Below, in pieces: positions 25,595-32,934 of a stretch of DNA of 64,000 bases. A model generated the notes under the pieces. It saw only the letters and a list, made by a program, of their open reading frames with translations. It was not told where the DNA came from and ran no database searches. Source of the DNA: Asaia bogorensis (GTDB lineage: Bacteria; Pseudomonadota; Alphaproteobacteria; Reyranellales; Reyranellaceae); assembly GCA_945889625.1 (NCBI GenBank), contig CAMDCE010000003.1:1-64000 (forward strand), read 5' to 3'. Each line of letters opens with the position of its first letter. Position 1 is the first letter of the stretch. Both the position numbers and the translations under genes were made by a program.

Positions 25595-26542
25595 ATGACA
25601 ATTGGCGTCGTCGGCGCGACGGGCCTCGTCGGGCGGCATGTTGTCGAGGCTTTGGCCGCCTCAGGCAGCCATGCCATCGTCGCTACCTACCGCGTTCGTC
25701 CGCCGTACGATGTGCCGCGCACGAGCTGGGTGAAATGCGATTTGCGCGACCGGGACGATGCCAAGCGGGCGCTGGAGGCAGTCGAGACGGCTATCCTATG
25801 CGCCGGGCAGCTTTCGACCAGTGCAGTCCTGCGCCGCGATCCGACCAACTCGATCCTCGACACGCTGCGGCTGGTCACCAACGTACTCGAAGCCGCGGCC
25901 CACTTGCGTGTTCGGCGCCTGATCATGATCGGGTCATGTACGGGCTATCCGGCGATGTTTCGGCCTGCTGTGGAAGCCGACATGCTCCGCGACGATCCGC
26001 CGGCCCAGTGGTTCGGCGTCGGCTGGATGCACCGATACCTCGAGAAGCAACTTCGCTGGTACGTCGAATCGCTCGGTCTGATCGGTTCGGCGATCGTTCT
26101 GCGGCCCACCCTGGTCTACGGTCCCCACGACGACTTCTCGCCGGAGACCGGACATTTCGTTCCGGCATTGATCCGCAAGATTGTTGAGCGCGCCCATCCG
26201 ATCGATATCTGGGGCGACGGCTTGCAAACGCGCAATCTTCTCCACGCTGCCGACCTCGCGTCGGCTATTGCGGCCGTTCTTCCTCGTCGTGCGACCCCCT
26301 TCGAAACGTTCAATGTCGTCTCTCCGCGCGATGTGAGCGTAAATGAGGTGGTGCGCCATCTTATCGAGATCGATGGCTTCTCCGATGCCGTCGTGGAGCA
26401 TGAGCTGGCGCGGAGCGGGGGACCCTCGGCGCTGTCAGTCTCGGGATCGGCGTTCGCTGCCGCGACTGGCTGGAAGGTGAAGTTTGGAGTTCGCGAAGGT
26501 CTAGCCGATGCCCTCGCCTGGTATCGACGGGCGATCGCCTAG
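25595..26542 (+). CDS. extended SDR family protein with altered catalytic motif
   Basis: 315 residues. A clear NAD(P)-binding Rossmann start (GVVGATGLVGRHVVEAL) and late SDR motifs (LRPTLVYGPHDDF, WGDGLQTRNLLHAADLASAI). The YxxxK site is changed: by alignment on the following conserved Glu the segment VGWMHRYLE gives Val142 and His146. It could be a reductase/epimerase with a shifted catalytic tyrosine (Tyr148 is nearby) or a non-catalytic protein. It precedes the ABC exporter and resembles the SDR at 30460. Substrate unknown. Confidence 0.75.
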   Translation: MTIGVVGATGLVGRHVVEALAASGSHAIVATYRVRPPYDVPRTSWVKCDLRDRDDAKRALEAVETAILCAGQLSTSAVLRRDPTNSILDTLRLVTNVLEAAAHLRVRRLIMIGSCTGYPAMFRPAVEADMLRDDPPAQWFGVGWMHRYLEKQLRWYVESLGLIGSAIVLRPTLVYGPHDDFSPETGHFVPALIRKIVERAHPIDIWGDGLQTRNLLHAADLASAIAAVLPRRATPFETFNVVSPRDVSVNEVVRHLIEIDGFSDAVVEHELARSGGPSALSVSGSAFAAATGWKVKFGVREGLADALAWYRRAIA

Positions 26543-26676
26543 ACCGAAACACCGTCAGCTTGCCGCAGCAGACGTCCATTGACGGTACATTCGATTGTTG
26601 CGCTGATATAGGTGCCGTGTGGGGCAAAGATCTGGACGTTGCTCGGCGTCCTGCCTGAAGAAGCGGAATAGGATTT
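26539..26676 (-). pseudogene. possible remnant of a minus-strand gene 3' end
   Basis: In the gap between the SDR and the exporter permease, the minus strand reads NVQIFAPHGTYISATIECTV and continues open to a stop at 26539-26541, which shares a CTAG with the SDR stop. The composition looks protein-like, and the same shared-CTAG arrangement occurs at two other convergent gene ends in this window. There is no start or domain, so if real it is only a 3' stub. Confidence 0.25.
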
Positions 26677-26677
26677 C

Positions 26678-27553
26678 ATGCCGCCACTGCACATTGTCGA
26701 TGGAGAAGAGGTTGTCACAGGAAACCGCGGGATACTTGCTCGTGTGGGCCGATTTCTCTGTGAGCCCTTCGTATCGGCGTGGCACCATCGCGACCTGATT
26801 GCCGCGATCCTGACGCGCGAGCTGCGCGAACGCTTCAAGGGATCGGTCGCCGGATGGGTCTGGGCGGTGTTTGCGCCCTTGCTCTCGTTAGTGACCTACA
26901 CCGTCGTCTTCAACGGTGCGGTAAATCTCCCCAACAATGCCGCCGCGAGTTCACCGATCGACTACGCGTTGTTCATCTTCGGCGGCCTTGTGGCTTTCAA
27001 TTTCTTCAGCGAAATGGCCTACCGTGCTCCATCCCTTCTTCATGAATATGCCCACTACATCAAGCAAACGATGTTCCCTGCAGAGATGTTGCCGGTCATT
27101 TCAACCTTGCGGGCGACGACCTATGCCAGCATTGCGCTGGTCCTCATGCTGATCTGTCAATTGGCCTTCTCGGGCTCGCTGCATTGGACAGTGCTGCTAT
27201 TGCCGCTGTGGTTTGTCCTATTCCTCGCCTTCCTGATCGGGCTCACCTGGCTACTGTCGGCGATGGGCGCATTCACGCGCGATACCGCTTATCTCATGAT
27301 GACGATCGCACCTGTTCTGATGTTCGCGACACCGGTCTTTTTTTCCAACGAGACCTTCTCACCTGGCGTCAAGCTGTTGATGTATGCCAATCCTCTCACG
27401 GGATTCATCGAGATCGTGCGCGATATCGTCGTGTTCGGACGGCTTCCGTCGCCCTTGGTCTGCACCTGGACGCTATTCTTGTCGGCTTTGACGTTTTGGT
27501 TAGGCTACTGGTTCTTTCGCCGGCATCGCGATGGTATCGCCGATGTCATCTGA
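26678..27553 (+). CDS. wzm: ABC-2 polysaccharide exporter permease (Wzm-like)
   Basis: 291 residues with about six transmembrane segments, for example VWAVFAPLLSLVTYTVVF, YALFIFGGLVAFNFF and ALTFWLGYWFF. The cytoplasmic LTRELRERFKGSVAGWVWAV before the first segment is characteristic of Wzm/TagG/KpsM permeases. With the ATPase encoded by the overlapping next gene, it would export lipid-linked O-antigen, capsule or teichoic-like glycan across the inner membrane. The overlap with the ATPase gene indicates co-translation. Confidence 0.92.
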   Translation: MPPLHIVDGEEVVTGNRGILARVGRFLCEPFVSAWHHRDLIAAILTRELRERFKGSVAGWVWAVFAPLLSLVTYTVVFNGAVNLPNNAAASSPIDYALFIFGGLVAFNFFSEMAYRAPSLLHEYAHYIKQTMFPAEMLPVISTLRATTYASIALVLMLICQLAFSGSLHWTVLLLPLWFVLFLAFLIGLTWLLSAMGAFTRDTAYLMMTIAPVLMFATPVFFSNETFSPGVKLLMYANPLTGFIEIVRDIVVFGRLPSPLVCTWTLFLSALTFWLGYWFFRRHRDGIADVI

Positions 27554-28319
27554 ACCGGAAGTGGTGATCCGCGCCCGTCACCTCGCCAAGGCCTATAAGT
27601 TGTATGACAGTCCGCAGGACTGGCTGAAGCAGGCGATGCTCGGATCCTACAAGACCTATTACAAGGCCTTCTGGGCGCTGAAGGATATCAGCTTCGAGCT
27701 GCGTCGCGGCGACAGCCTCGGCATTCTCGGTCGCAACGGCTGCGGAAAATCGACCCTGCTTCAGATCGTTTGCGGCATAACCCGCCCGACCAAGGGCGAA
27801 CTGTGGGTCAATGGACGGGTCGCGCCGATCCTGGCGCTTGGCGCGACCTTCGATCTCGAAGCGACTGGCCGGGAGAACGTGCTCATCGGCGGCGCGGTTC
27901 TGGGGCTGAAACGAGCCGAGATCCTGAGCAAGCTCGAAGCGATCGCGGACTTCGCGGGGATCGGTGACTTCATCGATCAACCGATCCGGACATATTCGAC
28001 CGGCATGCGCCTGCGCCTGGCCTTCGCGATCTGTGCCCATGTCGACGCCGAGATCCTGATCGTCGACGAGGCGTTCGCCGTCGGCGATGCGGTCTTCCAG
28101 CGCAAGTGCATGGATTGGATCGATCGCTTCCGCGACAACGGCACGTTGCTCTTCGTCAGCCATTCGCCGGCCGAAGTGATCCGCCTCTGCCGCCGCGCCA
28201 TCTGGATCGAGGACGGGCGCATTCGTGAACAAGGTAATCCCGCAAGCGTCGTCCGGTCTTATACAAGGGCGACGCGCCAGGAGAAGGAGAACATGCAGAG
28301 GTTTTCGGCCAACGCCTGA
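27543..28319 (+). CDS. wzt: ABC polysaccharide exporter ATPase (Wzt-like, short form)
   Basis: 258 residues from ATG 27543; ATG 27531 four codons earlier is an alternative, and both overlap the permease. Walker A is GRNGCGKST, the signature is YSTGMRLRLAFA, Walker B ILIVDEAFAVGD, and the switch His is in FVSHSP. The N-terminal DSPQDWLKQAML resembles the amphipathic segment of Wzt/TagH proteins. It lacks the C-terminal carbohydrate-binding domain of Wzt proteins that recognise a capped O-antigen, so it belongs to the type that does not read a terminal modification. Confidence 0.92.
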   Translation: MSSEPEVVIRARHLAKAYKLYDSPQDWLKQAMLGSYKTYYKAFWALKDISFELRRGDSLGILGRNGCGKSTLLQIVCGITRPTKGELWVNGRVAPILALGATFDLEATGRENVLIGGAVLGLKRAEILSKLEAIADFAGIGDFIDQPIRTYSTGMRLRLAFAICAHVDAEILIVDEAFAVGDAVFQRKCMDWIDRFRDNGTLLFVSHSPAEVIRLCRRAIWIEDGRIREQGNPASVVRSYTRATRQEKENMQRFSANA

Positions 28320-28416
28320 ACGCCGGGGGGGCCGGGTTGCAAGTCCGCCGACCATTCTGTACCACACCCCTACCACTGCCGGGCGAAGGCCGCCTGGAGA
28401 CCCGGAGCGTCGGAAA

Positions 28417-29346
28417 TTGAACGACAGAGACGAATTGTATCGCCGCCTGTTTCGGACCTCGCTGTTGATCAGGCTCGTCGAAGAGCGCGTTATCGAACTA
28501 TATCCCTCGGATCGGATCCAGAGCCCGGTTCATCTGTCGATCGGACAGGAATCCGTGGCTGTCGGCGTCTGCGACGCCTTGCGGGCGGATGATCTGGTCT
28601 TTGCGACCTACCGCTCGCACGCCTTCTATGTCGCCAAGGGCGGACGCCTGGATGCCATGTTTGCCGAACTCTATGGCCGGATAGGCGGGGTTTCGAAGGG
28701 GAAAGCCGGCTCCATGCATCTTTCCGCCCCGGAAGTCGGCCTCATGGGTTCGTCCGCCGTCGTTGCCAGCACGATTCCGCACGCTGTCGGGGCCGCCCAT
28801 TCCTTCAAGCGGCGAGGTGACTCCAGGATCGCTGTCGCGGTGTTCGGCGATGGCGCCACGGAAGAAGGCGTCTATCATGAGTGCCTGAATTTCGCGGCGC
28901 TGATGAAGGTGCCCGTCCTTTTCATCTGCGAAGACAACGGCCTGGCCGTCCATAGCCATCGGCCCGTTCGGCAGTCCTATACCCTGCAGAAGCATGCGGC
29001 GACCTTCGGCATCGCCTCCCGCCGCCTCGACGAAGGTTGGGACATGCTGGCAGTGCGTGAGGCGACGACGGCCGCCGCCGCCAAGGTGAGGGCGGGCGAG
29101 CCGTTCGTGCTCGAAATTGCCACCTCGCGCTACAAGGAGCATGTAGGCACCGGCGAGGATTTCCACTTCGGCTATCGCACGTCGGACGACGTTGATGCCT
29201 GGAAGAGGCGCGATCCCCTCATTGTCGACCAGCAACTGGTCGAATCGCTGCGACCCGAACTCGAGCGTGAAATCGCCGAGGCCGTGGCCTTTGCCGAGCG
29301 GAGTCCGTCTCCGGGCCGGGCCGAACTGCTGACCGACATCATCTGA
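28417..29346 (+). CDS. thiamine-diphosphate dehydrogenase E1-type alpha subunit (set 1)
   Basis: 309 residues from TTG 28417, with CGGAG as ribosome site; the open frame upstream to 28225 overlaps the ATPase gene and is not E1-like. Family features are SPVHLSIGQESVAVGV, YRSHAFYVAKGG, GKAGSMHLSAPEVGLMGSSA and the ThDP-binding motif GDGATEEGVYHECLNFAALM, ending in an Asn at CEDNG. The usual role is decarboxylation of a 2-oxoacid in a multi-enzyme complex. No E2 or E3 genes are present and neighbours are glycan genes, so a different use of the two-carbon (acyl/aldehyde) unit, such as adding it to a sugar, is plausible. It pairs with the gene 17 bp downstream. Confidence 0.88.
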   Translation: MNDRDELYRRLFRTSLLIRLVEERVIELYPSDRIQSPVHLSIGQESVAVGVCDALRADDLVFATYRSHAFYVAKGGRLDAMFAELYGRIGGVSKGKAGSMHLSAPEVGLMGSSAVVASTIPHAVGAAHSFKRRGDSRIAVAVFGDGATEEGVYHECLNFAALMKVPVLFICEDNGLAVHSHRPVRQSYTLQKHAATFGIASRRLDEGWDMLAVREATTAAAAKVRAGEPFVLEIATSRYKEHVGTGEDFHFGYRTSDDVDAWKRRDPLIVDQQLVESLRPELEREIAEAVAFAERSPSPGRAELLTDII

Positions 29347-29363
29347 TCCTGAGGCGCCGAGAA

Positions 29364-30452
29364 ATGAGTGTTGCTGCACTGAAATCGCAAGCCGCAGGCA
29401 CCCGAGTGCTGTCCTATGCCAATGCCCTCCTGGAGACCATGGACGGCGGCCTCTCTGCTCATCCGAATGCCTTCATCATGGGGCAGGGCGTCGACGACTT
29501 TAAGGGCATCTTCGGCTCGGTGACGGATCTCGCCAAGAAATACGGCAGCCAGCGCGTCTTCGATCTGCCGCTCATGGAAGAGGGCATGACGGGCATCGCG
29601 ATCGGCGCCGCCCTGGTCGGCGACTATCCGATCACGACGCATATTCGTGCCGATTTCTCCTTTCTGGCAATGAACCAGATCCTCAATCTCGCCGCGAAGT
29701 ACCACTACATGTTCGGCGGCATCATGAGCTGCCCGATGCTGATCCGCCTCGTGGTCGGTCGCAGCTGGGGGCAGGGGGCGCAGCACTCCCAGAGCCCGCA
29801 GGCAACATTCGCGCACTATCCCGGCTTGACCGTGATCATGCCGGCGACCAGCCAGGCGATCGTCGACATGTATCCGCAGATCATCAATCGTCATCGCGGT
29901 CCGGTGATCAGCATCGAGCATCGCCTGCTTTATAATCTCGATTTTTCGGTTTCCGAATCGGGCAAGCCGATCCCGCTGACCAGCTACGTGGCGCGCGAAG
30001 GGCGCGACGTAACGGTGGTCGCGACCTCCGTCATGGTGGTCGAGGCGCTGCGTGCCGCCCAGTATGTCCAGGAGAAAGCCGGCGTCGAAGCGGAGATCAT
30101 CGACCTCAACTCAATCAGCCATCCCGATTGGGACTTGGTTGCCGAAAGCGTGCGCAAGACGGGACGCCTCGTGATCGCCGACACGTCGTGGCTCGAATAC
30201 GGCGTGGCCGCCGAAGTCTGCCGCCAGCTTGTCCTGCGTGATCCGACGATGCTGCGTAGCCCGCCCTCGATGCTCGGCATGGCACCCGCGCCCTGCCCGA
30301 CGGCGAAGAGCCTCGAGGATATTTACTATCCCAGCCAGCACGAGACCGTCGACGCCATGCTGACCCAGGTGCGGGGCGCCGGTCACGGCATCGCGCTGCC
30401 GACCGAGAAGTCGATGACGGAAGGCTACCGGCGCTTCCGCGGGCCGTTCTAG
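29364..30452 (+). CDS. thiamine-diphosphate dehydrogenase E1-type beta subunit (set 1)
   Basis: 362 residues, transketolase-like pyrimidine domain followed by a C-terminal domain. Features: VFDLPLMEEGMTGIAIGAAL (Glu of the MxE motif activates ThDP), ADFSFLAMNQILNLAAKYH, VVGRSWGQGAQHSQSPQATF, HYPGLTVIMPAT and EAEIIDLNSISHPDWD. It forms an alpha2-beta2 E1 with the preceding subunit. The last residues, YRRFRGPF, resemble the WFKGPF end of the set 2 beta subunit at 61017, showing that the two sets are paralogous and specialised. Canonical pyruvate dehydrogenase E1-beta proteins do not usually end this way. Confidence 0.88.
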   Translation: MSVAALKSQAAGTRVLSYANALLETMDGGLSAHPNAFIMGQGVDDFKGIFGSVTDLAKKYGSQRVFDLPLMEEGMTGIAIGAALVGDYPITTHIRADFSFLAMNQILNLAAKYHYMFGGIMSCPMLIRLVVGRSWGQGAQHSQSPQATFAHYPGLTVIMPATSQAIVDMYPQIINRHRGPVISIEHRLLYNLDFSVSESGKPIPLTSYVAREGRDVTVVATSVMVVEALRAAQYVQEKAGVEAEIIDLNSISHPDWDLVAESVRKTGRLVIADTSWLEYGVAAEVCRQLVLRDPTMLRSPPSMLGMAPAPCPTAKSLEDIYYPSQHETVDAMLTQVRGAGHGIALPTEKSMTEGYRRFRGPF

Positions 30453-30459
30453 GGATCTG

Positions 30460-31428
30460 TCAAGCTCCGGCCTTGTTGGCGCGGTACCATTCGAGCGTGC
30501 GGCGCAGGCCCTCTTCAAGCGAAGTCCGTGCCTCGAAGCCGAGACGCTCACGGGCCAGGCGCGTGTCCATCAGACGGATCGGAATGGTGCTGGGGCGCGA
30601 GGCGTCGAACCGCACATCCGCGTCGTCGTAGCCATCGACCTTGAGCAACGTTTCCAGGATCTGTCGGACGGTGTGTCCTGTGCCGGCACAGATATTGACC
30701 GCAAGGTAGGGAAGATCTGCGGCGAAGGCGGCGAGCACGCCGTCGATGAAATCGTCAATATAGATCAGGTCGCGAACGTCCTCGCCGGTGCCCCAGACTT
30801 CGAGAGGGGCCTGACGCTCCACGACCCGTCTCGCCAGGGCTGCCGTGACATGGCTGACCGCAAAGTCGAACTTGTCGTAGGGCCCGTAAACATTTGAGGC
30901 ACGTATCGCCACTGTCGGCATGGGCGGCGTGATCTTCTCGGCGTAGGTGCGACAGAGCACTTCGGCATAGCGCTTCATCCAGCCGGCGGGAAAATAGATG
31001 TCGTGCGGATCGCCGTTGAACATTTCAGGCTCGGCGACCGGCCGAGCGCCGGTCGGAGGGTAGGCGGCGCCGCTCGAGATGAAGCAGACCTTACCCACGT
31101 GGGCTTGATAGGCAGCCTCCAGGAGCAACGTGTTGATCAGCACGTTGGGTGTGATGTGCACCAGCGGCGTGGCGCGGATGACCGCGGCCCCCGAGGTATG
31201 CGCCGCGCAGATGAAGACGAAATCAACGCCGTCCACGGCGCGGGCGCAGTCCTCTGGACGACGCAGATCCAGCTTGAGGACCTCGGCTCCGGGAAAGGAC
31301 TCCTGAAGCGGCTTGTCATGAATCGTGAGGCGAAGATGCGCACCCTGGCTCGCAAGCCTGACGGCCAAGTTCGTTCCGATGAACCCGGCGCCACCCGCAA
31401 CAAGGACCGACTTTCCCGAGAAATCCAT
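30460..31428 (-). CDS. extended SDR, NDP-sugar epimerase/reductase-like
   Basis: 322 residues. SVLVAGGAGFIGTNLAVRLA at the N-terminus, NVYGPYDKFD and GTGEDVRDLIYIDDFIDGVL later, as in GDP-fucose-synthase-like and other NDP-sugar SDRs. The serine is present (FISSG), but the YxxxK segment reads AGWMKRYAE: Lys152 is kept and the tyrosine position is Ala148. Tyr154 is two residues past the Lys. It is related to the SDR at 25595. It is convergent with the E1 beta gene and 17 bp upstream of a GT2 gene on the same strand. Confidence 0.8.
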   Translation of the reverse strand: MDFSGKSVLVAGGAGFIGTNLAVRLASQGAHLRLTIHDKPLQESFPGAEVLKLDLRRPEDCARAVDGVDFVFICAAHTSGAAVIRATPLVHITPNVLINTLLLEAAYQAHVGKVCFISSGAAYPPTGARPVAEPEMFNGDPHDIYFPAGWMKRYAEVLCRTYAEKITPPMPTVAIRASNVYGPYDKFDFAVSHVTAALARRVVERQAPLEVWGTGEDVRDLIYIDDFIDGVLAAFAADLPYLAVNICAGTGHTVRQILETLLKVDGYDDADVRFDASRPSTIPIRLMDTRLARERLGFEARTSLEEGLRRTLEWYRANKAGA

Positions 31429-31445
31429 TTCGCCACGTTGCTTGG

Positions 31446-32195
31446 TTAGAGGCGCAGCCCGAGGAACTTGCGCAGATAAAGCCGCATAACCATCAGCAGG
31501 CAGAGCGATCCGTTGTAGACAATCGACCGCTTGGTCTCACCGCCGATCCGCAACGGCTCGTCTCCCGGAATTTCGATGGCGCGCAGACCCCGTAGTCCGC
31601 ACATGCCGGTGACCAGCGGCTCGAGCACGGGGCCCTTCAGGTAGAATTCGAAATCCGGGTCGAGGAAGATGTCGCGCCGATAGCCGCGATAGATGTTCAG
31701 CGTATCCGTGACGGGGAATTTGGCGAGCGGGCGCATCAGGCGTGAGAACATCCAGTTGCCGAAGCCCGAAATGACCGTGTCATCCTCGGAGACAGCGTTG
31801 TCCAGATAGCGAGACACGACGACCATGTCGTAGCCCTCGCGCAGCTTGGCGACCAGTTCCGGCAACTGTTCGACCTTGCAATTGCCGTCCGGGCTGAATT
31901 CGATGATGTAGTCGTGCGTCAAGGATCGGGCGATGTCGTAGATCCCGAAAGCCAGGCCTCGCCGCAATTGGCTCGCCACCGTCAACCCCATCTGGGCGGC
32001 ATACTCCACCGTACCGTCGCGCGACCCGCCATCAATGACGATTATGTCGTCGACCAGCGCCAGATCCATGAAGGGGACGGTGGCCTTCAGTCCGTCCACC
32101 TCGTTCAGCGTCGGAAGCAGGAGCGCGATGGTTGGCTGCCAAGTCTCAGGATTGGCCGCGGACCTCGCTGTGCCCGCGGTCATCTGCATGTCCAT
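31446..32195 (-). CDS. family 2 glycosyltransferase, dolichyl-phosphate-mannose-synthase-like
   Basis: 249 residues. GT2 motifs ALLLPTLNEVDGL, DDIIVIDGGSRDGT, and FSPDGNCKVEQLP at the metal-binding position, where DPM1 relatives usually have DADxQ. Two ATG codons follow AAGGAGCG; the second (32195) has the better spacing. No C-terminal membrane segments beyond a hydrophobic end (LCLLMVMRLYL). Likely charges polyprenyl phosphate with a sugar for the GT-C-like membrane enzymes encoded nearby; donor sugar unknown. Confidence 0.82.
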   Translation of the reverse strand: MDMQMTAGTARSAANPETWQPTIALLLPTLNEVDGLKATVPFMDLALVDDIIVIDGGSRDGTVEYAAQMGLTVASQLRRGLAFGIYDIARSLTHDYIIEFSPDGNCKVEQLPELVAKLREGYDMVVVSRYLDNAVSEDDTVISGFGNWMFSRLMRPLAKFPVTDTLNIYRGYRRDIFLDPDFEFYLKGPVLEPLVTGMCGLRGLRAIEIPGDEPLRIGGETKRSIVYNGSLCLLMVMRLYLRKFLGLRL

Positions 32196-32349
32196 CATCG
32201 CTCCTTGATTTGAACGCCCTTCTTAGTCCGGCCAGATATCTGCCGCAACTCGGCCCTTGTCGGGCTAACCGCTGTACGGGTCGTAATCTCTCGTTCGTTC
32301 CGATAAGATGCGCAAACCAATAGCCGCGTCGTTGAATAGGAGGAAATGA

Positions 32350-32934
32350 GTGTTGGAAGCACGGCCCGATCATTCGCCTTCAGCCACTGTGCTGGTCGAA
32401 AATTCCGGACAATTTTTCTGCTATCAGCCCGGACTCGCGCTTATCGCATCGGACAATAGTGTTGAGGGCGCTTATCACAAGTTCGTCGGCGCCAGACGAG
32501 ACTTCTTCGAGCAAATCGCGCGCTCGGGTCTGCAAGCCGGCAGGCTTGGCTCGAGCGTGGAAACTGCGGCCTCTATGCCGCAGCCTGCTGGTCGGGGGAT
32601 CGGGGCGGATCTGGGCCTATTTCTTGCCAAGACCGGCATCGTTCTGCTGGTCATCACTGGTATCGGGGCGGCTACAGCCGCCGGTGTCTCGCGGCTGCTC
32701 GGCGGACTGCCGCCGGTGGGGAGTATCTCGATGATGGATGTTGCCAACAAGGCGGCGATGATCGTGCGGGACGTCCAGGCGATGCCCCAAGAGAGCAAGG
32801 AATCACTGCGGCAAAACGTCGGCATTCTGTCCCGTGAGCTCGCTCCGATCGTTGAGGCCTGGCGTGCACCGCCGGCGTCCGAAGGTAAGACCGATCCTGC
32901 TTCTTCGCCGTCGGCGACTTCTCCGCGCCAATGA
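32350..32934 (+). CDS. small membrane protein, module-plus-TM type (paralogue 1)
   Basis: 194 residues from GTG 32350, preceded by a strong AGGAGG six bases upstream. Residues about 10-60 form a short soluble module (VLVENSGQFFCYQP, then EGAYHKFVGARRDFF). One or two membrane-spanning helices follow (FLAKTGIVLLVITGIGAATA), then an amphipathic helical region (DVANKAAMIVRDVQAMP, SLRQNVGILSRELAPIV). The whole protein is paralogous to 40707-41294. It overlaps the start of the next gene by 4 bp (ATGA), and the same two-gene pairing recurs at 40707-43150, so the two proteins probably form a complex. Function unknown. Confidence 0.75.
   Translation: MLEARPDHSPSATVLVENSGQFFCYQPGLALIASDNSVEGAYHKFVGARRDFFEQIARSGLQAGRLGSSVETAASMPQPAGRGIGADLGLFLAKTGIVLLVITGIGAATAAGVSRLLGGLPPVGSISMMDVANKAAMIVRDVQAMPQESKESLRQNVGILSRELAPIVEAWRAPPASEGKTDPASSPSATSPRQ

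Noticed and set aside
28225..28416. Upstream part of the E1 alpha frame starting at 28225
   Set aside because: It overlaps the Wzt gene and has no E1 character; TTG 28417 with a ribosome site begins the conserved part.
28417..30452. Housekeeping pyruvate dehydrogenase
   Set aside because: No E2, E3 or lipoylation genes are near, and a second diverged pair exists in another sugar operon.
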